Shown in pieces: positions 21,443 through 32,090 of a DNA stretch of 64,000 nt (position 1 is the stretch's first letter; each line of letters begins with the position of its first letter). The notes under the pieces were generated by a model. That model was given only the letters and a program-made list of their open reading frames with translations. It ran no database searches and was not told where the DNA came from. A program made the translations under genes and the position numbers. Origin of the DNA: Plectosphaerella cucumerina. Taxonomy: Eukaryota; Ascomycota; Sordariomycetes; Glomerellales; Plectosphaerellaceae. The DNA is taken from NCBI GenBank assembly GCA_020746995.1, contig JAGPXD010000006.1, positions 682,001 through 746,000 on the forward strand, read 5' to 3'.

Positions 21443-23361
21443 CTACGCAGAGGACTGTGCCTCGCGCTCGAGCAGGGTCTCCGTGAACCCGTTGCCGGAG
21501 CCGGCCGCCGCCTTGATCTCCCTGGCGGCCTCCTCGATTCCGAGCTGCTTCTCGGTCCACAGGGGCTGCTCAGCATCAGTCGCCGGCTCACCGACACCGA
21601 TGAAGCCGCCCTCAGCCGCCCAGGCCGAAGTGCGCTTGATGTCCAGCTTGGTCCAGATCTCATCAATGGCCTGGACCAGCTCGTCACGGTACTCGCGGGT
21701 GTGGCCGGGAGTGGGGGTGATGCGAAGGCGCTCCTGGCCGACCGGCACAGTGGGGTAGTTGATGGACTGGACGTAGATCTGGTAGTCCTGGAGGAGCATG
21801 TCGGAGGCCTTCTTGGCCAGCTCGGCGTTGCCCACCAGGATGGGGATGATGTGCGAGGGGTTGGGAATGACGGGGATGTCGCGGTCGTTCAGCGCCTCCT
21901 TGACAGCGCGGGTGTGCAGCTGCTGGAGGCGACGGTCACCGGCGTACTCCATCTGGTACTCGATGGCGGCCTTTGCGCCGGCCATGGTCGCGGGGGGCAG
22001 CGAAGTCGTGAAGATGAAACCGGGGGCGAGCGAGCGGATCATGTCGATCAGGTTGGCCTTGCCAGCGATGTAGCCACCCACACAGCCGTAGGCCTTGCCA
22101 AGGGTGCCGGTGATGATGTCGACACGATCCTGGATGGTGCCGGCCGGCCGGCCCTGGCGATGGGCCTCAAAGTCGAGGTGCTCGGCGACACCGGCGCCCT
22201 GTGGGCCGTACATGCCGACGGCGTGCACCTCATCGAGGAAAGTGATGGCGCCGTACTTCTCGGCGAGGTCGCAGATGGCCTCGATGGGTCCGATGGAGCC
22301 GCACATGCTGTAGACGGACTCGAAGGCGATGATCTTGGGCACATGCAGGGGCAGAGACGCCAGCTTCGCCTCCAGATCAGCAACATCGTTGTGCTTGAAG
22401 ACGATCTTCTTGGTGCCCGAGTGCCGGATGCCCTGGATCATCGAGGCGTGGTTGAGGCTGTCGGACAGGATGACGCAGTCGGGCATCTTGCTGCCGAGCG
22501 TGGCAAGCGTGGCGTCGTTCGCGACGTAGCACGAGCTGAAGACGAGGGCGGCCTCCTTGGAGTGCAGCTTGGCAATGGTGGCCTCGAGCTCGACGGCGTG
22601 CTTGTTGTGGCCCGAGATGTTCCTGGTACCGCCGGCGCCGGCGCCGTACTCCTCCAGCGTCTCGTGCATGCTCTTGAGCACCTTGGGGTTCCTGCCCATG
22701 CCGAGGTAATCGTTGGCGCACCAGACGGTGACGCGGTCCTGCTTGTCGGCCATGTGGGCGCGCGGAAACTCCTTGGCCAGGCGGTTGATGTTGTTGAAGT
22801 AGCGGTACGACTTGTCTTTGTGCTTCTTGTCGAGCTCCGTGTTGTAGAAGGTCTCGTAGTTGAACTTGGCCTGCGAGGCGTCGGACACAACAGCGGCGGT
22901 GGCGGCAGCGGGCTTGGGGGCGCCAGACATGCCGGGATGGAAGTTGACTGTGAAAGCGCACGTCAGTATGGCCTCGCGATAGGGCAAGATACGCATAGCG
23001 CAGTGACGAGAAACTCACGGCTGTCGCGAGCGCCGACAAAGTTGCCCTCAACGGTCTGGGCCTTCTGCGATGTCGTCGTGTGGATGCCGGCCTTGCCAGA
23101 CTTGGCGTGGCCGCTCATGGCGCGAATGCCACCGGGGACGAGCGAGGCAGCACCGACAGGAGCGCGCTTGCCCGACTGCACGGTGAGCGCCTTGCCCATG
23201 ACGGGGCAGCGGGTGGCATAGAGCTGCAGCTTGGACATGGTGCCGCCGCAGGGCGAAGCGGCCTGGGGGCGCGCGGTGGTGGACATGGCGCGGAGGCTGG
23301 CGGCCGACGCCTTCTGCATGAAGGGGCACATGGCCTTGGACTGGCGAAGAGCGGCTTCCAT
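21443..23361 (-). CDS. HEM1: 5-aminolevulinate synthase, mitochondrial
   Basis: Model: complement(21443..22947, 23019..23361), intron of 71 nt (GTGAGT...TCACAG), 615 aa. It catalyses the first heme step, condensing glycine and succinyl-CoA with PLP in the mitochondrial matrix. The N-terminus is a basic targeting region with Cys-Pro heme-regulatory motifs at Cys12 (AMCPFM) and Cys52 (TRCPVM). The catalytic core begins near residue 135 (FNYETFYNTEL) and has GAGAGGTRNISG, FLDEVHAVGMYG and the PLP lysine Lys399 in TLGKAYG. The intron splits the leader from the core (GARDS | LNFHPG). The start at 23361 is chosen over the Met at 23379 because MEAALRQSK fits the family's leader. Heme feedback on import through the CP motifs is known for the family. 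A 626-codon frame on the opposite strand is an antisense shadow. Confidence 0.96.
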
Positions 23362-24610
23362 GGCGAGCGAATTCGTCAAACGGTTGTTGTTGTTGCGGTG
23401 GGTGGGTGGTATGTGGTGGCAAGGAGGGGCAGTAAGCGGGAGTAGAGAATGCGCGGGAAACGGTCGACTACTGATCGACTGTCAATGAGTAGCGCAGAAT
23501 CGATCCCAATGTGACCGGCTGCGAAGAGTCAAAGTCGAATTGAGGGGGAGGGATTGCGGTGGTGAAGAAGGAAAGAGGAGAGAACGTTCGGGAGAGGAGA
23601 AAAAGTAACTAGTCGAGAAAAGGCGTCGTCGGCAAGGAGGCTTGACCGTTCGGAAGGACCTACGTGGCGGCGGCACGGCACTGGCACTGCATCGATGGAT
23701 GGGGAAGGAGTTCCAGATCCCGAGGCTCGGGGTCCGCCCCCTGGGACACCGCTGACACCGCTGAAAGAAAGGCTGCATCGGAGACCTGACGCGCAGCGGT
23801 CCAGCACCGCCAGAAACGCCCCTTACCTTAGCGGTCTGGCGGGAGGGGCGGATGAGCGGGGGGAGGCGGCTGACTGACCCTTGCGCCTGCCGCATGACAC
23901 TGACACACACGCAGCAACCGGCTCCGTGGGCCCTTACACAGACCCTCTTCTCGGCGTTCCTCGGCATCGATTGGCCCTCACCGCGTCCCGAGGGAAAAAA
24001 GTCTGCGACAATTTCAACCACTCACACGCCGTCGCTGAGCCATTTCTAGCGCAATTACAAGCCTTCCCATTGGTCCCTCGTGTTCTCCGGTCCCGCGCCG
24101 TCTTCAAACCCCGGTTCCGGCGACTGTCCACCGACAACATCCCCGAGAAGACTCACAGATCATGGCACGAGAAATGAGGCCAGAACCTTCTCACTGCAGC
24201 GAGATTTAATTGCCTCGCTTCCTCCCCATCGGAACGGGTATCTCCACGCTGCAAGAATGGCCTTTTGGCACTAATGCCCCAACTCGTACAAAACCTCTCA
24301 CATCCATCATCAGCTGAGCTTCATTGCCCAGACTCCAGCCACGACCGTCTTGAGGTCGAGGAGGGGCAGATGGGGGCTGGCTGGCTGCAAGAGATGCTCC
24401 AAATCCCCTCAACTTCCTTCTCCACATATCCCTCCACTCCTTGACCTGCTCTGACCTGACCCAGCCTCGCCTGGGCTTCATTCCCTTCCATCAAACCAGA
24501 GAAAATGGGTATCAAACCTAACGTCACCGTTGCGCCTGCGTGAAAATCATTCGCTAGCACCCGGAAACCGAATCTCCTGCTGATCAACTCTCCCTCCTGT
24601 CGCTTTTTCT
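23362..24610. other. ALA synthase promoter and SNF2-gene 3' flank
   Basis: About 1.25 kb. On the plus strand a CCAAT pentamer lies at 23506-23510, about 150 nt from the ALA synthase start, and the inverse ATTGG lies near 24069. CCAAT-binding/HapX control of heme synthesis genes is known in other filamentous fungi; here it is only a possibility. No gene is seen. Confidence 0.5.
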
Positions 24611-27600
24611 TTACTTCGCATCCTCCAAGGCGTTGTTCGCCCAAGGCGGTAGCGGCCGATTCTTACGTCGATCGGCCACTTTGCGCAAGGCGATCATGTC
24701 CTCTTGAGCTCGTGAACTGGACGGCGTGCCAGGGCTGGATGCCGGGGGATCGGTCCGCGAAAGGGCCTTGCTGAGGTGCTGTGAACGGGCCTGTGTGTCA
24801 GTCATAATGTCCCAAGTGCTGTGACAGTGATTCGGGCGTCTTACATTGGGGTCCTTGCTGTTGTCCTTGCCCATTGCCGACGTTGCTGGCGACGCCTTGG
24901 CCGCAGATGCCGCGCCGTGCTTCTGAATCTGTCCCGGCATGTACTTGCTCAAGTCGCCATCGACGAGATTCAGGACTGACAGCCTGCCTTCAGTGATATC
25001 GCCGCAGAAGAGCGGAACATCCGCCAGGTCCAAAAGTTGGTTCCAACGGTTCGTATCGGGAAGGAAGCCTCCGTTGCGTTCAATCTGGATCGTCCGGACA
25101 GCCTCGCCAATGGCGGTTGCTTTGCCAATGATAACGTCAGGGGCGTCCGACATCTCACCCTTGTTTTGCTTGTCAAATACTGTTCCTTGATAGACCTTTT
25201 TCGCGAAGATTCCCATCTGCCTCTTAAGCCGGGCTTCGCGAGTCGGGGGCGAGGCTGGTGTCGAGTCCATCACTCGGCTTCCCTTTCCGCCTGGTACTCC
25301 CTCCGACAGGGGCATGTTCGGGGTCGCCGTCGGTGCTTGGCCAGATGTGCTGGGCGTTCGAGGTGCGGCTGAGGGAGTCTTCTGGGGTGCAAATGAAGGC
25401 ATAGTCCGACGTGGACCTTCCAAAACAACCCGACCCTCAGGCGTACTCCGGTGTGCCGTTTGTGGTGCCGCTGGAGCTGCGACGGGGGGCACATTCTTGG
25501 GCGCTGCTTGCTGGCTGGAAGGTCCACCGACTTGGGGGCTGCCTCGAGAAACAGGTTGATGAGCGAGTTGAGGAACTTGAGGAACAGGCTGAGAAGCAGA
25601 GTGAGTTGCACCCTGAGAACCGTTGGGAGCAGCGAGGGGACCAGCTCCTGGCACACCCGGGGGATTGTACTGATGCACAATCAGAGGGCGCTGCACCACA
25701 CTCTGAGCTCCGGTCTGAGAAGTGCTGCCCGGTGCCGTTTGAGATGCCGGCTGGGGTGCCAGGAGCGGTGGAATCTGAGGTCCCACGGGAGGGAGGCCTG
25801 CCGTTGCCGTTGACTGGGCGTTCGTGGCTGTAGTCTGCGTCGCTGGGTTGTATGGTCGGAAAGGTCCCACCGGCGGCCTGGGGACGTTATGCGTGCCGTG
25901 CCTACTTGCGGCGTCGGCCATCAGCCTCTGCTGCTCGGCGGCCCGCTGCACATTATAGCTGTTCGCGGCGTCAACCCGCTCCGCTTTCTGCCTACTCGCG
26001 GACTCGGCCATCATCCTGTGCTGCTCGGCGGCCCGTTGCATGGACATCTGCTGTTCGAGCAACGCGAAGCGGGCAGGATCCGTGTGTCGGATGCGGTTCA
26101 TCTCGATCATACTCTCAACCTCCTTGCGCTCTTCTGCGCTGAGCGCCGTGTCGTCCGGGTCCTCCTCATCGAACGTGTCTGCCGTGAGAATCGAGTTGAT
26201 ACTCTTCTGCTGCGCTTGTTGCGCGAGCATGGCGTCCAGAATGCCGTCGCGACCGACGTGTTCTGACAGATCCTCAAAGGGCACATCCTCGTCGAGCGGA
26301 CGGATCAAGTCGCCAAACTTGGACGAGGACCGCTTGGGGTTCTCCTTGTCCACCACGCGAGAGGCAAGTTGCGTTTTGAAGACGTGCTTGTTGTAGATGT
26401 GCTTTTCGTAGGTGCCCGCTTTCAGGAACCTGTACACAACCACATTGCGCTTTTGGCCCATCCGATACGCCCGACCTATGGCCTGTAGCTCTGTGACAGG
26501 GTTGTACTTGACATCAAAGATGACGACCCGACTGGCGCCAGTAATGTTGAGGCCGATGCCTCCGGCGGTGGTCGAGATCAGGAAGACCTCCTGCGTGTCG
26601 CTGAAGTTGAAGTCTCGGACCATGGTCTGGCGGGCCTTGGACTCTGTGCTTCCCGTCAACTTTACCATCGAGCGGCCCTGCTGGCGGAGAAGATTCTCGA
26701 GAAAATCCAGCGTCGGAAGCGACTGGCTGAAGATCAGCACCTTCTCCTTGGTCTTGCGGCATTCGTCCAGAATCTTGATGAGGTGAAGGACTTTCCATGA
26801 ATGCTGCATGCTTGCGACATCCTTCTGGCGGCTGAAGAGGCGTAGGGCTTTGCTGACGAAGATTGGGGTCAAGGTGCTATCTGTATCTGGCTCAACGCCG
26901 ATACGGTGCGCCTCGCGCTTCTGCCGCTGGTGGACGAGGCGCTGGTGGAAGCACTTTGGGTGACTGCATATCAGCGCCAGGTTCGTCGCGACAGCGAAAA
27001 CAGTGGAATTGGACTTCACGCCGTCGTCTCCGGCCACGCTCGACAGGGATGCGATGTAGAGCTTGTAGAGGCTGACTTGCAACGGAGTCATCGGCATCGT
27101 GATGACAAACTCCATCTTCGAGGGAAGCTGTTCCTTGAGACAAGCCATTGTCAGACGGTGAGTCTTTGGGGCCACTGTCTTTTCCAAGGCCGCCAGCATC
27201 TTTTTGGCTCTGCGGAACTCGGGCCCCGAGCTCTCCGCGAAAAGGCCTGTCTCAATGGGCTCGACGTAGACGGCTGTGAACTCCTTGAACGGCCCCAGAA
27301 AGTTGGGAGCGATCCACTCCATCGCGGAATAGTACTCGCCGATGTTGTTGGCCAGTGGTGTGCCGCTCAGCGCCACGCGGCGCATGGTGCGGAAGGTTGC
27401 TGTTATTGTAGCAAGCTTTGTGGCCCGATTCTTCAAACGATGGGATTCATCCGCGATGACAATGTCGGGACCGGAGGTCAGATGTTCCCCCAGCTCTTCG
27501 GATCCCTCGTGGATAATCCTGAACAGGTCATAACCGATGACGAGGATGCCGCCGACCTCAGCCCAGGCATTGATAAGTTTACCACGATCATCAACTGGAG

Positions 27601-30541
27601 TGTCCGGGTCCACATGACGGATGCTCTCGCCGGGCGTGAAAACGTCGTCAGGCGCCCATATGGCAAGCTCTTCGATCCAGTTGTCGACTAGACCGGCAGG
27701 GCAGAGGATCAAGATCCTTGTCGTACCCCTCAGGTCCTCAGGGATCTGCGAGTTGATGGCGGGCTTCGGGGAGATGGCGGCCTCACGGATGGCCACCAGG
27801 ACCGTGATGACCTGCATGGTCTTGCCGAGTCCCATGGTGTGCGCCAGCAGACAGCCTTGATTCGCGGTCAGGTGGTTCCACATGAAACGTACGCCGTCGA
27901 TTTGGTGGTCTTTGATACGGTCCGCAATCGATGGACGACCGTGGTCAGACTTGGTGCTGACGGAGATGAAGGCCGAGTCGTCGTCACCTTCCTTGCTAGT
28001 GTTGATGATCAACCGCGCCTGCTCCTTGGTGATGGTTTCTGACTTGGCCAGCCTTTCGCGCAACTGGTTCGTCCGGCGCTCCTGTGCCTTGACTCGATCG
28101 TTCACGTCTTCTCGCAGCTTCTCCGCGGCAGCGTCTCGCACGACAGGTCGCACTCGCTTCCTGTTCTTACCGGAAGAGAGATACGCACCGCCGTCCTCGA
28201 CCTGGTCGCCCGAGTCAGCCTCGTCATCGGAGTCGGTTTTGTCGCTGTCCATGGTCACATCCTCTCCTGCTTGCACCTCCGGTTTGACGTCCTCGTCATG
28301 TTCTGCGGGTGCCGTGAAGATGTTGGAGACTCTCTTTGCGGGCCCTTCCGAATCCATGTAGGGGATGACGTGCCGCTTCAAGAAGTCGATGAACTCGTCG
28401 AATTGGTCGCGCTTCAGGGGCACCTCCTCCATCATACGCTTACTGAGGACCCTGGTGAAGATGGCCGCTGTGAGAGTACAGCTGACGTGCTGCCAGAAGA
28501 GACGGACAAACTTAATGGCCAGGTCTCCCTTGGCAGAGCTGCCAGGCTTGTATGGTGTTGCAGGGTTGCAGGCAGGGAGAATGTGGTCATTCCACAGCTC
28601 ATCAGGTTCCTTACGGCGGACCAGTCGGAGCAGCTTAAATTTCCAACTGGCCTTTGACTTGGCCAGGTAAGATATGGTGAGCCTCAGCGGGTCCTTTGAC
28701 TGCACCCACGCCATTAAGTTGATCTCGCCAATTTCGTGGGGACGGTCGAAAGGAATCTGCCGCTGTTGGCGGGTGAGGATGAACAGCTCCTCGGGCGGCA
28801 TATGATCGGTGACACGGTCGGGATCAGGCGTGATGAGATCGACGACAATTCTGGAGGACCGGCTGCTGCTGTCCGACAAGTCGCTATCAGTGTCCATCTC
28901 GTCCACCACTGTGAGATCGACAACGTCCTCTGGAGTGGTCGAAGGACTGGGTCGTTTCGGCGTGACAGGCGCCGGAGAAGGAGAAGGTCCATCCGGCATG
29001 AGAGGCGGTGGTGATGGTGTAGGGCGCCTTGTAGGTGACCGCGGCTCGGGAGCAGGGGCAGGCTCCTCATCGTCGGTCTGGTCCGAGTCGCTCGTGAGGA
29101 ACTCACCGTCGTCGTCCGAGAGGTCGGCGCGGACGTAGCGTCGCTTCTGACGAGGACGAGGCGCGGCGGGTTTTCTGGAGGGCTCGCGACCTGTGAGCAT
29201 CTCAACGAGCCAAAGCTCTTTCTGGCGGTCCTCAACACTCGCCTCCAAGCAGCGGGCCTGTCGGCGGAGCGGGCCTTCCGTGGGCCAGTCCTGGGAATGA
29301 ATCTCGGCGACAAGAGACTTGAGGCGAACGTCGAGATCCGATGCCCTCTTGACGGACCGAGCAATCTCATGGTTCCGGCCTTTGAGCTGAGCCTGTCTCC
29401 ACATCGGATATGCCTTGTGCTCAAGGCGTTCGAGCTTTTCGTCCCTCCAGCGCTGGATGTACTTGTCGATCACGTCATCCAAGATGGCCTGGACCTGAAT
29501 CTTGTCAAGCATGCCGGTCTCCACGTGCTTCTCGGCGGCTTCTAGTTCCATTTCCTTGATGGTTGCCGAGTCGTAGCCGTCATCGTCCGAGTCTCCAAAA
29601 CACGGGAGGACCTTATCATCCGAAGACGACTCGGGCGACGGGCTGCGGTCAACAAAGGGGGCAATATTGTCTCGCAGCATCTGCTCGACTCTGCTGTTGG
29701 CTTGGAGCAGTCGCATCATGCCACGATTGACCTGGAGTTGCCTACCAGGAGCGATGAATTTGTTCTTGCGGTTCCAGACGAATACCTCAGACTCTTTGCC
29801 GGAATTCTCTGAGTAGGTCGACTTCAGACTGGTCTCCGGGACCCAGTCGGCCAACACGAGAGCTCCCTTACCCAGGTAGACGTTCTTGGAGTCATTCTCA
29901 AACATGGCAGGACCATAGGCAGCGGTAAGGGTGACCGAGTCGGCTGCGGTGGGTATCGGCACGCGTCCGACGTCCCGCACTTCGGATGTGACGAGTTGCG
30001 GCGCGAGTCTTCTTTTCTTTGAAGGCGGCTCCGAGTCTCCGACGGCTGCGACCTGCGCTAGAGGGGCTTCGAGAGTCGGGACAACGGCGGTGTGGATGGC
30101 CTCCGGTTTGGGTTGCGGAGTCTCCTGGACGTCGGGCTGGTTCGGGACAGGCAAGACAGTCGTGTCGACGATGGGCTTAGCATCGGGCAGCTCAATGTCT
30201 TTCTCGTCGTCGCCCTCCTCGGCAAGCATCTGCTGTTTCGCCTGGCGATACAGAGGGCTGCGTTTCTTGAGATGCTGGATGGCCTTGGCAAGGGTCATGC
30301 GATGTGCGGCCTTGGTGATGCCTAGGTCTCGAAAGAGGTCGGTGTGAGAGCCAAAGACATCTTCCCAGGACAACAGCGTCTCGCCGTCCATCTCATGCTC
30401 CTGGAGAGCTGCGGAGAGAGTGGCGGCATCGGGTCTCTTCTGTGAATTGGGCGGTGCCCAAGGGCGAGGGTTGCCACATAGCTCTTGAGTAAGCAATGTG
30501 ACATCCCAGGTGTATGGGTCACCGGGTGGTGGTTCATCCAT
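24611..30541 (-). CDS. Large SNF2-family ATPase, ATRX/ARIP4-like, with N-terminal SAM-like domain
   Basis: The frame is open for 1976 codons. I place a 54-nt intron at 24791-24844 (GTAAGA donor, CTGACACACAG end), which has no stop and keeps the frame: complement(24611..24790, 24845..30541), 1958 aa. Residues about 10-95 look like a SAM domain (LQEHEMDGETLLSW, FRDLGITKAAHR). Residues about 110-650 are mostly acidic and disordered. The Snf2 motor spans about 885-1390: HTMGLGKTMQ (Walker A near 904), ADESHRLKNR (motif II as DESH, near 1029), LSGTPLANN, GGIGLNITGASRV and QAIGRAYRMGQKR. The break between motor lobes and the Arg/Lys-rich GQKR motif match the Rad54/ATRX/ARIP4 group of DNA translocases. 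The rest is Pro/Gln/Ala-rich and disordered, with a short conserved-looking block near the end (TDTNRWNQLLDLAD). It presumably acts in the nucleus on chromatin or recombination intermediates. Confidence 0.9.
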   Translation of the reverse strand: MDEPPPGDPYTWDVTLLTQELCGNPRPWAPPNSQKRPDAATLSAALQEHEMDGETLLSWEDVFGSHTDLFRDLGITKAAHRMTLAKAIQHLKKRSPLYRQAKQQMLAEEGDDEKDIELPDAKPIVDTTVLPVPNQPDVQETPQPKPEAIHTAVVPTLEAPLAQVAAVGDSEPPSKKRRLAPQLVTSEVRDVGRVPIPTAADSVTLTAAYGPAMFENDSKNVYLGKGALVLADWVPETSLKSTYSENSGKESEVFVWNRKNKFIAPGRQLQVNRGMMRLLQANSRVEQMLRDNIAPFVDRSPSPESSSDDKVLPCFGDSDDDGYDSATIKEMELEAAEKHVETGMLDKIQVQAILDDVIDKYIQRWRDEKLERLEHKAYPMWRQAQLKGRNHEIARSVKRASDLDVRLKSLVAEIHSQDWPTEGPLRRQARCLEASVEDRQKELWLVEMLTGREPSRKPAAPRPRQKRRYVRADLSDDDGEFLTSDSDQTDDEEPAPAPEPRSPTRRPTPSPPPLMPDGPSPSPAPVTPKRPSPSTTPEDVVDLTVVDEMDTDSDLSDSSSRSSRIVVDLITPDPDRVTDHMPPEELFILTRQQRQIPFDRPHEIGEINLMAWVQSKDPLRLTISYLAKSKASWKFKLLRLVRRKEPDELWNDHILPACNPATPYKPGSSAKGDLAIKFVRLFWQHVSCTLTAAIFTRVLSKRMMEEVPLKRDQFDEFIDFLKRHVIPYMDSEGPAKRVSNIFTAPAEHDEDVKPEVQAGEDVTMDSDKTDSDDEADSGDQVEDGGAYLSSGKNRKRVRPVVRDAAAEKLREDVNDRVKAQERRTNQLRERLAKSETITKEQARLIINTSKEGDDDSAFISVSTKSDHGRPSIADRIKDHQIDGVRFMWNHLTANQGCLLAHTMGLGKTMQVITVLVAIREAAISPKPAINSQIPEDLRGTTRILILCPAGLVDNWIEELAIWAPDDVFTPGESIRHVDPDTPVDDRGKLINAWAEVGGILVIGYDLFRIIHEGSEELGEHLTSGPDIVIADESHRLKNRATKLATITATFRTMRRVALSGTPLANNIGEYYSAMEWIAPNFLGPFKEFTAVYVEPIETGLFAESSGPEFRRAKKMLAALEKTVAPKTHRLTMACLKEQLPSKMEFVITMPMTPLQVSLYKLYIASLSSVAGDDGVKSNSTVFAVATNLALICSHPKCFHQRLVHQRQKREAHRIGVEPDTDSTLTPIFVSKALRLFSRQKDVASMQHSWKVLHLIKILDECRKTKEKVLIFSQSLPTLDFLENLLRQQGRSMVKLTGSTESKARQTMVRDFNFSDTQEVFLISTTAGGIGLNITGASRVVIFDVKYNPVTELQAIGRAYRMGQKRNVVVYRFLKAGTYEKHIYNKHVFKTQLASRVVDKENPKRSSSKFGDLIRPLDEDVPFEDLSEHVGRDGILDAMLAQQAQQKSINSILTADTFDEEDPDDTALSAEERKEVESMIEMNRIRHTDPARFALLEQQMSMQRAAEQHRMMAESASRQKAERVDAANSYNVQRAAEQQRLMADAASRHGTHNVPRPPVGPFRPYNPATQTTATNAQSTATAGLPPVGPQIPPLLAPQPASQTAPGSTSQTGAQSVVQRPLIVHQYNPPGVPGAGPLAAPNGSQGATHSASQPVPQVPQLAHQPVSRGSPQVGGPSSQQAAPKNVPPVAAPAAPQTAHRSTPEGRVVLEGPRRTMPSFAPQKTPSAAPRTPSTSGQAPTATPNMPLSEGVPGGKGSRVMDSTPASPPTREARLKRQMGIFAKKVYQGTVFDKQNKGEMSDAPDVIIGKATAIGEAVRTIQIERNGGFLPDTNRWNQLLDLADVPLFCGDITEGRLSVLNLVDGDLSKYMPGQIQKHGAASAAKASPATSAMGKDNSKDPNVRRPNHCHSTWDIMTDTQARSQHLSKALSRTDPPASSPGTPSSSRAQEDMIALRKVADRRKNRPLPPWANNALEDAK

Positions 30542-31380
30542 GATGAATTGTGTTCCGCTTCATCTGAACGGCGTGTGTGGTTGAATGTCTGGTGGGAGAT
30601 GGGTTAGTACCTTGTGGGCGAGGACTGAGGCTGGCGTGACATGCGTGGGTGGTGATTGCGGGGAGGTCGAGAAGGAGTGTGATAAAAGGGGCGGTGTGTG
30701 TGCCGGCGTGTGTAGGTGACCCCAGTGGTGTGTATACCTCGGGTGTAGTACGCGTAGGGTGAGGGTTGCAGGCGGTTGTGAGGTTGCGGGACGGTACAGG
30801 TAAGAAATACTAGTGAAGTTGTGGTCAAACACACCGTTGGTTAAGGCGGCACAAGGCCTGAAAACCGCGAGGTAAGCGCCCAAGATCCGGGTGCCGCTGT
30901 ATCAGGCTGGGACGGAAGGGCGTGGGAAATTTCCCGTTGCGGAGGATCAATGGCCTTGTATTCGGGTCGAGGAAGTTGCGATTAAGTGCCTCCAATATCG
31001 GGAAGGTACTCGTACTCGAAGTGAGTTGTGAGTGAGCGCGTGGAATGCGGGTGAGTTAGTCGGCCAACGAAAACGGGTCGCAAACAAAGAGAGGGGCGGG
31101 AATCATGCGCAACGTTCCGGTGAAGCGTGGAAAAGTGATAGTTGGTTTCTTCGACCAAGCAATTGAGAGATCTCCTCGCGTCTGGCGCAAGCGCTCTCTC
31201 CGTAGAAAAATCGGGACGCCTCTCGAAAGCTGGAGTACAGGTGAAGTGGTTGGTGTACAGGAGTACAAGGGTTTTGGGGACAGTGGAGTGAGGAGACGGG
31301 TAGCAGACAAGCGGCGGCGCGTGCAGCGATTCTCGGCACTAGTGGATTTGGTGGGGTGACGCGCGAAAGTGACATGGGCA

Positions 31381-31393
31381 CACGTGACGTGAC
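31381..31393. promoter_or_regulatory. Overlapping E-box/CRE-like site
   Basis: CACGTGACGTGAC combines CACGTG with TGACGTGA-like bases. Cbf1-type bHLH proteins bind CACGTG and bZIP proteins bind TGACGT. It lies about 700 nt from the glutathione synthetase start and 840 nt from the SNF2 start, so it could serve either. The role is inferred. Confidence 0.35.
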
Positions 31394-32011
31394 AGTGAAT
31401 GGAAAGGTGCTAAATTTACCACCAGAATCACGTACCCCGCCCTCAGTCTGACAACACTTAAGCGCCAGCCTGGTTGTTTGTTTGCTCTCTGCAGCTGCAG
31501 GTGTGTTTGAAAATGGAATCGGAGCTTCCAACTGTCTTTTCAAACCGATTGATCTGTGATTAGACGAGATTACTTCCGTACAGTGGTCAGGCAAGGTCCG
31601 TGACTTTGAAGGTACGACAGCTGGAGCGCAACCTCGATGCGGGTCTTAAACCCTGCTAAGTTGGGATGTCAAAAAATGGCCAGAGCTGAGGAGAGTGAGG
31701 CCAAATTAAATGCCTGCAAAATACTCTTGAAGACTCCTGAAGTTGCCCAGAAGACATGAATCTCTCTTGGACAAGTGGGCTATGGGCATTTCTGCAGTCC
31801 TTGTGACGCTCGAGCATGGAAGCTCAAGGACGTGGAACGGTCGTTTTCTAGTTCAGCATCCTGGTGTCGTTAGAGGCATTAATAATCACTCACTAACAAG
31901 ACATCCACTTCTGCAAGCACATCATCCCGCCCTTCCAGTCCACAGCTGCTATTCTCGTCCACTCCCGGAAACCACCAAGGTTGGAAAGTGAGATACAGAG
32001 CCAACAGTCAG

Positions 32012-32072
32012 GTATGTACCGAAAATACCCGTTTCCTTCACCTGATGAACACCATACTAATCAAAAATGCAG
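32012..32072 (+). other. Probable 5'-UTR intron of glutathione synthetase
   Basis: Consensus donor CAG|GTATGT at 32011-32017, a strong branch site TACTAAT, and acceptor ATGCAG ending at 32072, 18 nt before the ATG at 32091. Removing it also removes the upstream ATG at 32067, which lies inside the acceptor. Confidence 0.75.
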
Positions 32073-32090
32073 CCACCCCTCATCAGCAAA

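Larger units (their letters stand above)
30542..32090. other. Divergent promoter between the SNF2 gene and glutathione synthetase
   Basis: About 1.55 kb. Contains a GT/CA-rich stretch near 30690-30735 and the compound site CACGTGACGTGAC at 31381-31393. It ends with the 5' leader and leader intron of the glutathione synthetase gene. No protein-coding ORF is supported. Confidence 0.55.

Noticed and set aside
21341..23221. 626-codon plus-strand frame opposite ALA synthase
   Set aside because: It is the antisense of a strongly GC-biased coding exon, has no motif of its own, and the sense strand encodes a complete conserved enzyme.
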